Assembly: GCF_004000275.1 (NCBI RefSeq)
Contig: NZ_RCIP01000004.1
Coordinates: 252,700-316,699 of the forward strand
Direction: 5' to 3'
DNA: 64,000 nt
DNA from: Saccharospirillum alexandrii
GTDB taxonomy: Bacteria > Pseudomonadota > Gammaproteobacteria > Pseudomonadales > Natronospirillaceae
Shown: in pieces, positions 15,166 through 23,483 of the stretch
Layout: the number at the start of each line of letters is the position of its first letter
Numbering within the stretch: the stretch's first letter is position 1
Position numbers and translations under genes: made by a program
The notes under the pieces: generated by a model
Database searches by the model: none
Told to the model about the DNA's origin: nothing
The model's input: only the letters and a program-made list of their open reading frames with translations

Positions 15166-15207
15166 AGTATTGATTCCCTCAAGGCGGGGCGTGTTGACTC
15201 AGATCAA
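15166..15207 (-). promoter_or_regulatory. FNR/Anr-type promoter of the DUF6455 gene
   Basis: On the minus strand TTGATCTGAGTCAA (15207-15194) matches the FNR consensus TTGAT-N4-ATCAA except one base. A -10-like AATACT (15171-15166) follows, placing the site centre about 42 bases before the likely transcript start, the position used at class II FNR-activated promoters. Confidence 0.5.
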
Positions 15208-15432
15208 CCCGGAACTATCACGGGAACTGCGCCTTTTGAAACTGACCGTCCCGCCAGCAAGACGACCTAGTGTGGTCTGTGCGACGTGAAAGCCACCGCC
15301 GCGCCTGTAGGCTGGAGCAACACCTAATGCCTTACGTTACGGCGCAGCCTGTGATGCCGGCGGTTGAATACCAGCCCAAGTCGTCTGATGGAAATGACGT
15401 GTTGTTGTCGAACAGGTGATGCCTGAATGTCT

Positions 15433-17034
15433 CTAAATATCGAGGTCACGCCACTGATCGTTTTTCCTGCCTTTAATCTGCGTTAACGAAACGTATTCCA
15501 GTTCGTCATACTCCATCGGCAGAATCAGACGGCTGGCGTTCAAGTCATAAACGCCCCAACGCCCGCCTTGGCTCACAAAGACAATGGAGGGCGTAATGAT
15601 CTCAACGGCCTGATAGTCAATGGGTAAGAGCGTCTCGTTGCGCCGGTTAATCACCCCCCAACGCTGACCTTGTTGTACCTTTATGGTGTTGTCGAAATCG
15701 GGTCTTACGTCATCGTAGATGGGGTCAGCAATAATGTTGCGTTCGTTGTCCAGTATGCCCAACTTACCCAGGCCATCCGGTTTCGGACCCGTTGGGTTTT
15801 GGTGGCCAAGCTCAACAAATTCCCGGCCTTCCAGGTCGGTAAAATAGTAAAAAGATTTCGTTTGCGTCGACCGATCTTCTGAGAAGACGTACGTCTTAGT
15901 TCTGAAATACCCACGTCTGTCGTACTCGATGTCACTGTATTTTGGATCGACGATGTAGTCTCCAGAGGTATTGATCAGGCCTTTAAAGCGGCTGTTGTGC
16001 GGGCCTGCAACAGCAAGTACGTTGTCGACGTCCTCGTAGTAGGTGAACGGTTCAACAGTCCCGAAGACATAGTCGGTTAGAAGGGTCCCTTCGCGGTCCA
16101 TCAGCGCAGACTGACGACGCATTTGGTTGCTTTCAGGCGACAGCACAACCGATACGCCGTGCTTGAAGTGTGTTGGAATTCGGTAGTCTCTGAAGGGAAT
16201 GACGGAGACGCCATCCCGGTTAAAGAAAGCCGATTGCCCTTCGGCATTGTCGACTCTCATTAAGCCTTCGGAAGCTTCGAAAATGGTGTCGTATATCGGT
16301 GGTATCACAATATCCGCATTGGTATTGATAAGACCGTCTCTACCGTCTTTCGTCACAATAGCAACGCCCTCTTTGAACGGGCCTATAGAGTCATAGGTTG
16401 CATTCTCCAGCCACCCTTTGGTCGCTGAATACAGGCTTCTTCTCGACCCCAGTTTTTCTCCATAGTAGTAGTAATCGATGAGGTATAGCGCTTGCTCATC
16501 AAGGTATGTCAGGTTGAAATATTCCGGCTCTATCACCAGCTTGCCGGTCGTGTCGATGAGGCCCTCCCGGTGTTTGTAGTAAATCTGCTGGCTTTCGCTC
16601 CCGGACGGGGTGCGGGTGTAAGGAACCTGCCGTTCGACGATGGCTAACTGATCTGCGCCAAACTCTTCAATGTCGTTGTACAGCGTATCGGCGACCAATT
16701 CGCCACGGGTATTGATGAGGCCCACCATGCGGTCGCTGTTTTCTACTTTTGCCAACCCGTACTCATCAAAGCTGTGAATACGCCTGAACCCCCGTTCATT
16801 CAGTTTGTTGCCATCCAGGTCGGTTAAGAAATAGGCATCATCTGCTTTGGCGACCAGGCCCCAGGGGTAAGTACGGCTTATTTGGTCGTAGCTGTAGTAG
16901 ACATCAGGTTTGCTGGCAATGATCTTGTAGCGTTTCAAAAGGTCGTTAACCGATTGCGGGTCGATGTCTCTCGCGAAGTGGGAGATGGCACCCAAAGTCA
17001 GAAAGAGTAGCGTGAATACCAGTATTTTTTTCAT
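15433..17034 (-). CDS. Exported WG-repeat protein
   Basis: A 533-residue protein with a signal peptide or anchor (MKKILVFTLLFLTLGAISHF) and at least six WG/KWG repeats, recognisable by GLINTRGELVADTLYNDIEE (about 104), GLIDTTGKLVIEPEYFNL (163), GLINTNADIVIPPIYDTI (235), GLINTSGDYIVDPKYSDI (350), GILDNERNIIADPIYDDV and GVINRRNETLLPIDYQAV. The repeats form beta-rich units used in surface or periplasmic proteins of unknown role. It is the third gene of an operon with the two small membrane proteins upstream (gaps 52 and 11 bases). Confidence 0.85.
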   Translation of the reverse strand: MKKILVFTLLFLTLGAISHFARDIDPQSVNDLLKRYKIIASKPDVYYSYDQISRTYPWGLVAKADDAYFLTDLDGNKLNERGFRRIHSFDEYGLAKVENSDRMVGLINTRGELVADTLYNDIEEFGADQLAIVERQVPYTRTPSGSESQQIYYKHREGLIDTTGKLVIEPEYFNLTYLDEQALYLIDYYYYGEKLGSRRSLYSATKGWLENATYDSIGPFKEGVAIVTKDGRDGLINTNADIVIPPIYDTIFEASEGLMRVDNAEGQSAFFNRDGVSVIPFRDYRIPTHFKHGVSVVLSPESNQMRRQSALMDREGTLLTDYVFGTVEPFTYYEDVDNVLAVAGPHNSRFKGLINTSGDYIVDPKYSDIEYDRRGYFRTKTYVFSEDRSTQTKSFYYFTDLEGREFVELGHQNPTGPKPDGLGKLGILDNERNIIADPIYDDVRPDFDNTIKVQQGQRWGVINRRNETLLPIDYQAVEIITPSIVFVSQGGRWGVYDLNASRLILPMEYDELEYVSLTQIKGRKNDQWRDLDI

Positions 17035-17086
17035 AAGCTCTATATCGGGTCTGTATTTGAGTGAATGGCGTTACGCCGGGTCGTGA

Positions 17087-17797
17087 TCAGCTCGTGACCA
17101 TTGAAATGGTGTAGTTGTCCTTGGAACCGCTCACAATACAGGGGAGCAGTGTGCCTGGTGTAAAATGGCCGAGCTCTTCCCGGTTGAACTGGCACACCAA
17201 ACTGGCCTTTTGAGCGTTGAACGAGCCACCGTACAGTTCACCCACTAACTCGAATGATTGAGGCGATACGTCAAACCGGGGCGTTATCTCCAACAGTTTG
17301 AACAGGGTGTCCGACTGGGTTATGTGAGTGTGCTGTTGATCAAGAGAGCCCAATACGTCGATGTAAGCGTTGCTCTTGTTGGCAGGGTCGTAAAACACGA
17401 TCAGTTCGGTTCCCGGCTCAAGCGGGGCTGTCAGTACCCGGTTGTCAATTCGAAATACCTGGCGGTGGCCCGAGTAAGTTAGCTCTACCGACGTGTAATC
17501 GACTCCGTGTGTTGAGTTCACAACCTTGCCGGTCGTTCTTTCTGGCGGGCGGCGAAACCGTCGCTGGCTGAGCGTTTCCCGGACGTTGCCGGGGATTTTA
17601 GCGAGCATGGGTAAGATGACAACGAAGGTAAGTGCCATCATGCCAATCAGACCACCCAAGGCGGTACCGGCATTGCTTGAAAGGTAGCTGATGAAACCAA
17701 GGTCCAGTATGGCGCTTGGTGAGGTTTGAATAAACATGAAATATAACAACGCCAGCGCCAGGACCAGTGACATCATAAAACCGGCTACAATCAACAT
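17087..17797 (-). CDS. Membrane protein with DUF3592-like beta domain
   Basis: A 236-residue protein. Two helices near the N-terminus (about 3-24 and 42-66) anchor a soluble part whose first half (TTGKVVNSTHGVDYTSVELT...LEPGTELIVFYDPANKSNAY) has the ...Y..vG..V.VyYdP.. pattern of DUF3592 domains. Function unknown. It lies between two genes of the same operon, and its upstream partner carries a similar domain (GEIIEIKYNARKPDVAFV). Confidence 0.6.
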   Translation of the reverse strand: MLIVAGFMMSLVLALALLYFMFIQTSPSAILDLGFISYLSSNAGTALGGLIGMMALTFVVILPMLAKIPGNVRETLSQRRFRRPPERTTGKVVNSTHGVDYTSVELTYSGHRQVFRIDNRVLTAPLEPGTELIVFYDPANKSNAYIDVLGSLDQQHTHITQSDTLFKLLEITPRFDVSPQSFELVGELYGGSFNAQKASLVCQFNREELGHFTPGTLLPCIVSGSKDNYTISMVTS

Positions 17798-17808
17798 TCT
17801 GCGCTCCC

Positions 17809-18183
17809 TTACTCAATGAAATTGACGAAAGCGACATCCGGCTTTCTTGCGTTGTACTTGATTTCAATGATCTCTCCGGGGGCCACATCGTGGATGAAGT
17901 TCGGCGGGAGGTTTTTGAATTCTTTAACGGTATCCAGGTAGGCGATGCTGGCATTGTGTAGCGGCTGGTGTTCGCCACCGAGGAAGGTGCCATTCGCTCT
18001 GATCGACAGTACTTTGCCTTTGGTGACCGCGTTGCAATGGGCTTTTCGGTATTCCTTTGCTAGCAGTTGCCAGGCCAGGTGAATGCTGAACAGGCCACCG
18101 ATTAACCAGGCAGGTGAATCAACAATGGCCATGACGATTGAAAGCACCGACATCCCTAGTACGATATAACCGTAGGTTTTCAT
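17809..18183 (-). CDS. Small membrane protein with DUF3592-like domain
   Basis: A 124-residue protein: one or two helices (MKTYGYIVLGMSVLSIVMAI and SPAWLIGGLFSIHLAWQLL) followed by a short beta domain ending PGEIIEIKYNARKPDVAFVN, the closing pattern of DUF3592. ATG 18183 has AAGGA five bases upstream; a longer frame to 18255 lacks a signal. First gene of the operon leading to the WG-repeat protein. Confidence 0.65.
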   Translation of the reverse strand: MKTYGYIVLGMSVLSIVMAIVDSPAWLIGGLFSIHLAWQLLAKEYRKAHCNAVTKGKVLSIRANGTFLGGEHQPLHNASIAYLDTVKEFKNLPPNFIHDVAPGEIIEIKYNARKPDVAFVNFIE

Positions 18184-18664
18184 AGCTGTCCTTAAGCGTA
18201 TTGAAACCGTGGGAATATACAGAAAGTTACAATCAATATGCAGGGGGTGACGCAAAAGTAGCTGCTATTGGCAACTAAAAGTGGCTTATGGCTGGTGTAA
18301 TGTCAGGTTTGATGAACCCGGGGCCGAGAGTGTTCTCGCAACCAGGACTCCCCTTCTATTTTTCACTGTGCGGCTACAGGCAGCAGAGACACCTGGTGCA
18401 CACAGCCCGGTCGCGTACACTGCTATCTGCGCGAAAGCGGTGGTGGGCGCTGGTGCTGCGGGCGTGAGATCACGCCAGCACCGCTCCTTATGTACCTGCC
18501 TTAAAGTATAGCGTTGCTGGTCTTGTGCTCTAATTTGCATTGGTTCCGTCTGCGTTTTTGACGTACTCTTGGGTCGGTGCCTGGTTCAACGCGAATGAAC
18601 GATACAGCATCACAACAGACGTGACATTCTACCCGCAGGGGTATCAGCGCAAAAGGAACCACAA
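18184..18664. other. Intergenic region between divergent operons
   Basis: No convincing gene. GGTGCT (18452-18457) plus GGCGTGA (18461-18467) pair with TCACGCC (18470-18476) plus AGCACC (18477-18482), a 13-bp interrupted stem with a tiny loop and no T-run. A 59-codon frame from ATG 18288 shows no family features. The region should hold the promoters of the flanking operons. Confidence 0.4.
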
Positions 18665-19039
18665 TTGGAAACGAAATACTCTGAACATCCAGCCATGTTC
18701 AAGAATAATCCGCTCGGGTTCATTCTTGCGGTCTTGTTGATTCCACTCGCAATAGGCATTCTGATTCTTCTTATTTGGTATTTGAAGTGTAAGTCCACCA
18801 CCCTCGAGTTCACGGGTAACGACCTTATTCTTGAGAAGGGATTGTTAAGTAAAGATCGCACTGAATTGAATGTTAGAAGTATTCGGACTGTGAAGGTCTA
18901 TCAGACATTTCTCAACCGAATATTCGGGGTTGGGAAGATTTCCGTGTTTACTGCGGGCGACGATGCGGAAATTGAAGCAGCCGGGGTACCACGACCTCAT
19001 GATCTGAGAGATATGATCAAAGCTCACCTGGCTGAATAA
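18665..19039 (+). CDS. Bacterial PH-domain (YdbS/YdbT-like) membrane protein
   Basis: A 124-residue protein with one strong helix (PLGFILAVLLIPLAIGILIL, residues 16-35, continuing LIWYL) and a bacterial PH domain of the bPH_2 type (TTLEFTGNDLILEKGLLSKDRTEL...IRTVKVYQTFLNRIFGVGKI). This domain occurs in membrane-associated proteins of unknown role. The start is TTG 18665 with AAAAGGA seven bases upstream. It is followed after two bases by a small membrane protein gene, so they form a unit. Confidence 0.8.
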   Translation: METKYSEHPAMFKNNPLGFILAVLLIPLAIGILILLIWYLKCKSTTLEFTGNDLILEKGLLSKDRTELNVRSIRTVKVYQTFLNRIFGVGKISVFTAGDDAEIEAAGVPRPHDLRDMIKAHLAE

Positions 19040-19041
19040 CC

Positions 19042-19356
19042 ATGGCCGGCGACACTGGAAAGAAAGACGAGCGGGAGGCCAGAACGATCGCGATAGCACT
19101 CATTGTTCTCGTGGCTCTGCTCTTTATTGGCGGTTTCTTTGCATTACCCATGCTGGCTGAGTTCAATCAGGTTTACCTGGTACCGGGTGTGGGTATAAAA
19201 GATGCGGCGGTCATTGCGTTTACCCTGACTGTCTTGGTTCTCATCGTTTTTGCGGTTGCTGCCGGTGATGGACTACTCGGTGAAATCCAATTCTTACTTA
19301 TTGGGTTTTTTGCCTTTTTCGTTGTCCTCTGGTTGCTGATCTCTTGGGTGTTCTGA
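19042..19356 (+). CDS. Small inner-membrane protein
   Basis: A 104-residue protein with a charged N-terminus (MAGDTGKKDEREAR) and three membrane helices: TIAIALIVLVALLFIGGFFA, AAVIAFTLTVLVLIVFAVAA and IQFLLIGFFAFFVVLWLLIS. No family recognised. It starts two bases after the stop of the PH-domain gene, so the two products probably work together in the membrane. Confidence 0.65.
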   Translation: MAGDTGKKDEREARTIAIALIVLVALLFIGGFFALPMLAEFNQVYLVPGVGIKDAAVIAFTLTVLVLIVFAVAAGDGLLGEIQFLLIGFFAFFVVLWLLISWVF

Positions 19357-19420
19357 CGCAGGGCTCGTGATACGCCCAGACTGGGAGGCATCAGCCCATG
19401 GTTTTTGACGGCTTTGACGC

Positions 19421-20200
19421 GTGCAGACGTTGGCGGCTACCCTTGCGACTATGCATACCAAGAGAAACGACACCAGATACGCAAATGCCTTGTATTGTGA
19501 GGCCGAAGGCCTGGAGCTGCTGCGGGAAGCAGTCACATTGGCCGGGGTCACAGAGTTAAAGGTACCCGAGGTATTTTCGGTAAGTGACGGTCAGCTTCAG
19601 ATGACTGAAGTTGATGCATCATCTCCCTCTGACACTCTTTTTCGGGCACTGGGGAAAGGGCTTGCCCTTATTCATCGACTGCCACAAAGCCACGTCGGTT
19701 TTCACCGTGATAATTATATTGGTTTGAACCCCCAGAAGAATTGCGAAAGTGACAACTGGGGTGAGTTCTTTCTGGAATACAGGCTTGGCTATCAGGTAGG
19801 GATGATCAGTGATGCTCGGCTAAGGGAGCAATTCAGTGAGGTACTTCACCTAAAGGGCGACATTCTGGCCGCGTGGTTGAATGAGCATGCGGGTGCACCC
19901 GCGTTGCTTCATGGCGACCTATGGTCCGGCAATGTGATATTTGATCGGGTGTCGAGCTGGCTGATTGACCCGGCTGTCTATTACGGTGACTCGGAAGCGG
20001 ACCTGGCCATGACCGAAATGTTCGGTGGCTTTGGAAAGCCCTTCTATCAAGCCTATGAGGCGGTGCGGCCTCTCAGCGGCCTCTATGGTCGCAAGCGAGA
20101 GATCTACAACCTTTATCACTTTCTGAATCATTACAATCTGTTTGGTGGAGCGTATTTGGCATCCTGTCAGAAGGTGTTCAATAGCATCAATAACCTCTAG
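19421..20200 (+). CDS. Fructosamine kinase-like protein, short at the N-terminus
   Basis: Fructosamine/ketosamine-3-kinases phosphorylate sugar adducts on proteins and amino acids. The 259-residue product has CEAEGLELLREA, the Brenner-type catalytic loop LLHGDLWSGNV (about 165-175) and the DPA motif LIDPAVYYGDSEADLAM. Family members are about 285-300 residues; here roughly 30-40 N-terminal residues forming the nucleotide-binding strands are absent, although HTKRN retains the FVKxN-type lysine. A TGA closes the frame just before GTG 19421. A short stretch in another phase (19399 onward, GFDACRRWRL) may be the lost N-terminus, implying a frameshift. ATG 19451 is a possible later start. Confidence 0.7.
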   Translation: MQTLAATLATMHTKRNDTRYANALYCEAEGLELLREAVTLAGVTELKVPEVFSVSDGQLQMTEVDASSPSDTLFRALGKGLALIHRLPQSHVGFHRDNYIGLNPQKNCESDNWGEFFLEYRLGYQVGMISDARLREQFSEVLHLKGDILAAWLNEHAGAPALLHGDLWSGNVIFDRVSSWLIDPAVYYGDSEADLAMTEMFGGFGKPFYQAYEAVRPLSGLYGRKREIYNLYHFLNHYNLFGGAYLASCQKVFNSINNL

Positions 20201-20277
20201 CCCTACGCCTGGGCACTAGAACAGCGGCGCCCGACTATCGCTTACGTGCGCCGCTTCCGGCCTGGTTATGCTTCGGG

Positions 20278-20517
20278 TTATTGCCTGGTGAGCCCAATGC
20301 CTGAATAGTTCAGGCCGGCTTGAATGGCGTCGTCAATCAGCCGGTGTGGCCCCGGTGCCCTGGCGCGCATCAGGACGTTATCGGGCGTTGAACCCAGATC
20401 GCCCAGTAGGACCAAGCCCAGACCTGGGTTGGTGGCGATCACCGCCCCGATAGCGTTAATTGGTAAGCTGCGGTTCCATAAGAGTCCGCAGGCGGCGTTT
20501 CCGCTCACCTGCCACAT
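20278..20517 (-). CDS. Hypothetical protein, second gene of a small pair
   Basis: A 79-residue product (MWQVSGNAACGLLWNRSLPI...NVLMRARAPGPHRLIDDAIQ) with coding-like codon use and no family I know. The start overlaps closely with the end of the Cys-rich frame upstream (six-base gap). No strong ribosome site, so confidence is moderate to low. Confidence 0.4.
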   Translation of the reverse strand: MWQVSGNAACGLLWNRSLPINAIGAVIATNPGLGLVLLGDLGSTPDNVLMRARAPGPHRLIDDAIQAGLNYSGIGLTRQ

Positions 20518-20523
20518 TTCAGC

Positions 20524-20664
20524 TTACGGTGCTTTCGGCGGTGGGGCCTTGTCCTGCCGCCAGGGGGTGCCATTGCAGGTTGGGTAGCTGCTGCAACTTG
20601 GCAGGCAACCGCGGCAGGGGAGCCGGTTCGGAGTAGCGGGTGGTGTCGCGTGGGGTTGTGACAT
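20524..20664 (-). CDS. Possible small Cys-rich protein
   Basis: A 46-residue frame from ATG 20664 whose centre reads LPCRGCLPSCSSYPTCNGTP followed by WRQDK: four cysteines spaced C-x2-C-x3-C-x4-C and an NGxPWR ending, a pattern that looks selected and could bind metal. The start is weakly supported. An alternative frame here (ending TGA 20519) also reads smoothly, so a frameshift is possible. Confidence 0.4.
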   Translation of the reverse strand: MSQPHATPPATPNRLPCRGCLPSCSSYPTCNGTPWRQDKAPPPKAP

Positions 20665-20953
20665 GGGCTTATGCTCTGTTCGTTATTGTGGATGTTGATA
20701 CGGGTCACCCCTGCTTTTGGACGACCTCACCCCTGGCCATATTGATACCCCGCGTGCGAGGGGTGTTATTGGGCAAGGCGTTCAGGTGACCTGCATCGGC
20801 ATCTGTTGCCTTGCCATATCGCCGGTTCCGGTCACGCCCGGTGAGTCAGTCTGCTGCGGTGGCCTGACCGCAAGGGCCGGTTGGTCAATTGCCTGAACCA
20901 CGGCTTTCTTGGATAATCGTCGCTCTGTAGTGCGTTATTGGATAGGTTGTCTC
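20665..20953. other. Intergenic region before the pilin gene
   Basis: I see no gene. The DNA is GC-rich with several short inverted repeats (for example GGCCTGACCGCAAGGGCCGG at 20861-20880). It should hold the pilin promoter. Confidence 0.3.
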
Positions 20954-21481
20954 ATGGATTCGAAGGTTGGCCACACACGCCTTTCTGGTGGCTTCACGCT
21001 GGTTGAGCTGGTTTTGGTAATAGTCATTCTAGGCGTGCTGGCAGCCGTTGCTCTCCCTCGCTTTGTGGCGCTTTCATCGGAAGCCCGTGTTGCGACCATC
21101 AATGCGGTCGCAGGCGCGATGAAGAGCACCGTTGGTATTGTCAGAAGCAAAGCTTATGTCAGCGGTCTCTCGCCTGCTGCCAGCAACCCAGGCGGCAGTA
21201 ATCAGCTGGATTACGTGATAGAGACCGAAGTTGGGCGGTCGGAGGTAGACTGGCGTAACCTTTGCCCCGAAAGCCAGGCCGAGGTGGCCGACGCGCTCAC
21301 CATGCTGGATTACATTTCTCTGCAAGCCAGCAGCAGCGGCAGTCTCAGGACGTTTGTTGATAACCGGTTTACCCGGGTAGGGTTTACCCTCCCGTCAGAT
21401 CCCGGGCCGGGCTGTTACGTTGAATACGATTCGTTTGGCTTCCCCGACTGTACTGTCACCACCGTTACTGCCGGCTGTTGA
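20954..21481 (+). CDS. Type IV pilin-like protein (MSHA-type major pilin family)
   Basis: A 175-residue prepilin. The leader ends at Gly13, and the mature protein begins FTLVELVLVIVILGVLAAVA, with the +5 Glu (residue 18) needed for pilus assembly. The segment ALPRFVALSSEARVATINAV is typical of MshA-type pilins. The C-terminal part has Cys residues in DPGPGCYVEYDSFGFPDC and a final Cys, enough for disulfides. It stands alone, with no assembly genes near, so it is probably an accessory or orphan pilin. ATG 20954 is favoured over an upstream TTG. Confidence 0.85.
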   Translation: MDSKVGHTRLSGGFTLVELVLVIVILGVLAAVALPRFVALSSEARVATINAVAGAMKSTVGIVRSKAYVSGLSPAASNPGGSNQLDYVIETEVGRSEVDWRNLCPESQAEVADALTMLDYISLQASSSGSLRTFVDNRFTRVGFTLPSDPGPGCYVEYDSFGFPDCTVTTVTAGC

Positions 21482-21528
21482 GCGTCGGCTGATCAGGCCG
21501 GCACTGCCGCCCGATGTGAGAGCAGGCG

Positions 21529-22362
21529 CTACTCCGACACCTGAACTTCCCGGGTATGGGCATCCACAATGGCCTGGTACTTTTCGCTTTGAAGGAGGGT
21601 GGTGTGGACCTCATTGAAGCGGTCTACAAAGGTTTCATCGACCGAGGCTTTGGAAAAAATGATATACGCAGGGTCGGACGACAATTCGATGCCGGTGCTG
21701 ACAATTCTGTCCCGAAACCCCAACTGGCTGATTTCCATTAAACCGGTCAGGTAGCTGGCCGCAACGGCGTCAATGCGATCGCGATCGAGCATTTGCCACA
21801 GCAGAGGGCGGTTTGGCACCAGCGTCAGCCTGCCTTCCAGGCTACCGTTTGCCAGTGCTTGCTGGTACTCGGGGCCATAATTCACGCCAATTTGTCCACC
21901 GAGTGTGATATCGCTATCGAGCAGGTCGGAAAACTGCTGCCAGGCAACCGCACCGGGGCTGTCTGCACGCACAAAGATGACGTTCGGTGAGGTGTCTCCC
22001 TGGTTGGCATAGTGGGCGTAGGCACGGCGTTCCGGGGTATCAAAGGCACCACTGACGATATCGACCCGTCCTGTTTGTAGCGCCGACAAGGCACGCGCCC
22101 AGGGCATATCAACAAACCGGACGTCGCAGCCCAGGTCGCTCAGCACGGTACGTACGATATCGGCGGATATGCCGCTGACACCGCCCGGTGCGTCAGCGGA
22201 GGCGTAGGTGTAGGGAGGGTCTTCGGTCCAGCGGAAGGTTTTCACACAGTCTTCAGCCAGCGCGGGCGACGCCAGCGCACTGCTTAGAATGACACAGCCG
22301 ACCAGACACCGGCCGCAGTGGGATGCCGTGCTACTCAGCGTCATCAGCAGGTGTTTTATCAT
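21529..22362 (-). CDS. Periplasmic amino-acid-type solute-binding protein
   Basis: A 277-residue protein of the family 3 solute-binding type. After a signal peptide (about residues 1-37, ending ALASPALA-ED) the mature protein shows FRWTEDPPYTYASADAPGGV, the SGISADIVRTVLSDLGCDV lobe and RVDIVSGAFDTPERRAYAHY, the usual ligand-binding pattern. No permease or ATPase is adjacent, so it may act as an orphan receptor or serve a distant transporter. ATG 22362 has AAGGA seven bases upstream. Confidence 0.85.
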   Translation of the reverse strand: MIKHLLMTLSSTASHCGRCLVGCVILSSALASPALAEDCVKTFRWTEDPPYTYASADAPGGVSGISADIVRTVLSDLGCDVRFVDMPWARALSALQTGRVDIVSGAFDTPERRAYAHYANQGDTSPNVIFVRADSPGAVAWQQFSDLLDSDITLGGQIGVNYGPEYQQALANGSLEGRLTLVPNRPLLWQMLDRDRIDAVAASYLTGLMEISQLGFRDRIVSTGIELSSDPAYIIFSKASVDETFVDRFNEVHTTLLQSEKYQAIVDAHTREVQVSE

Positions 22363-22559
22363 TCGGGTATCCTTGTTCGTAATAGCGTTCAACGTGTCAT
22401 CGGGCTGCGTTGGCCTTATGAGTCTAGTCGCTCTTTTTTAAAGGTGGCGGCAAAGGTGACCGGGCAGGCTGTGCTATCCTTCCGGTCGATTCAGGCCATG
22501 TGCCTGGATACTGTGGATAACCCCGAAGCAGCACACTGCTGTTGAGTGATAATGCCCAA

Positions 22560-22850
22560 ATGACCATACCCGTTGAAGACATCACCGATCCAACCGTCAC
22601 TTGCTCAACCTGCCAGGCCTGCTGTTGCCGCCTGGAAGTGATGATTATTACCGATACCGGTGTTCCGGCCCGGCACATCGCCGTTGACGAGTGGGGTGGA
22701 GAAACCATGTTGCGTTTGGATGATGGCTGGTGTTCAGCGCTGAACCGTGAAACCTTCATGTGCACCATTTACGAGAACCGCCCGTTGATCTGCCGGGAGT
22801 TCGAAATGGGGTCTTACGAATGCCGGGTGGAGCGGGCCGCGGGCTTGTGA
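22560..22850 (+). CDS. YkgJ-family cysteine cluster protein
   Basis: A 96-residue protein with the YkgJ-type zinc/iron-chelating cysteine pattern: CSTCQACCCRLEV near the N-terminus, then DDGWCSALNRETFMCTIYEN and RPLICREFEMGSYEC. The family is thought to bind metal; the cellular role is unknown. The start is uncertain between TTG 22542 and ATG 22560, neither with a good ribosome site. It is transcribed towards the convergent six-gene operon. Confidence 0.8.
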   Translation: MTIPVEDITDPTVTCSTCQACCCRLEVMIITDTGVPARHIAVDEWGGETMLRLDDGWCSALNRETFMCTIYENRPLICREFEMGSYECRVERAAGL

Positions 22851-22892
22851 GCTGGTGTTGCTGGCACCGTGGTTGTTACTGCAGGGCGCGGG

Positions 22893-23483
22893 TTATAACG
22901 GCTTGTGGTAATAACTCAGCACTTTCTCCGTTTCCTCGGTCTGGTCAACATCCCGCCATGGAAACCGCGCCTTAACGCCGGGTAATGGCCGGTAGCCATA
23001 GCGTTGCCAGGTGCTTTCAAGCGAGCGATAACCTCTGGGCTTCAGTGGGTGGTTATCAGGCCGGTCGACAGCGCAGAAGACACTCAGGTTCAAACCCAGG
23101 CGACGTGCCTGGGCTTCGCGTTCGGTAAAGAAAAACCGGTAAAGGCCCTGGCCGCGGTAGTCTGCTAACAGCACCGATTCAGCGCAGTAGAACATTTGAT
23201 TCACTTCGAAACCGGCTGCCTGCAAGGGCTGTTTGAACGCGGGTTCTTCATCGCGCATCGCCAAGCCCGTGGCAGCTCCGACGACCTGCTCGCCGTCGAG
23301 TGCCAGCACGCAAATGGCGCTGTCGCTTTCGACGTAGGTTTGCAGGTAGTGGCGTTCGTAGTCGAGCGAGCCCTCGTACAGGTAGGGAAAATCCCGAAAC
23401 ACCTCGATGCGCAGTCGGGCGACGTCGCCGAGCCAGGGTTCCAGTTCAGCACCATAGAGGGTTTGAGTGCGCAGTTTAGTCAT
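22893..23483 (-). CDS. GNAT-family N-acetyltransferase (last gene of six-gene operon)
   Basis: A 196-residue acetyltransferase. The acetyl-CoA loop is visible in ESVLLADYRGQGLYRFFFTE (about 103-122, R/QxxGxG/A type) and the following helix. The end AVDRPDNHPLKPRGYRSLES also fits GNAT enzymes that act on small molecules. Its start overlaps the DUF1523 gene by eight bases, so it is translationally coupled to the operon beginning at 29569. Whether it modifies a component of that system is an open question. Confidence 0.8.
   Translation of the reverse strand: MTKLRTQTLYGAELEPWLGDVARLRIEVFRDFPYLYEGSLDYERHYLQTYVESDSAICVLALDGEQVVGAATGLAMRDEEPAFKQPLQAAGFEVNQMFYCAESVLLADYRGQGLYRFFFTEREAQARRLGLNLSVFCAVDRPDNHPLKPRGYRSLESTWQRYGYRPLPGVKARFPWRDVDQTEETEKVLSYYHKPL

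Noticed and set aside
18452-18482. Strong hairpin as a small RNA or terminator
   Set aside because: No T-run and no promoter with confidence; listed only within the intergenic entry.
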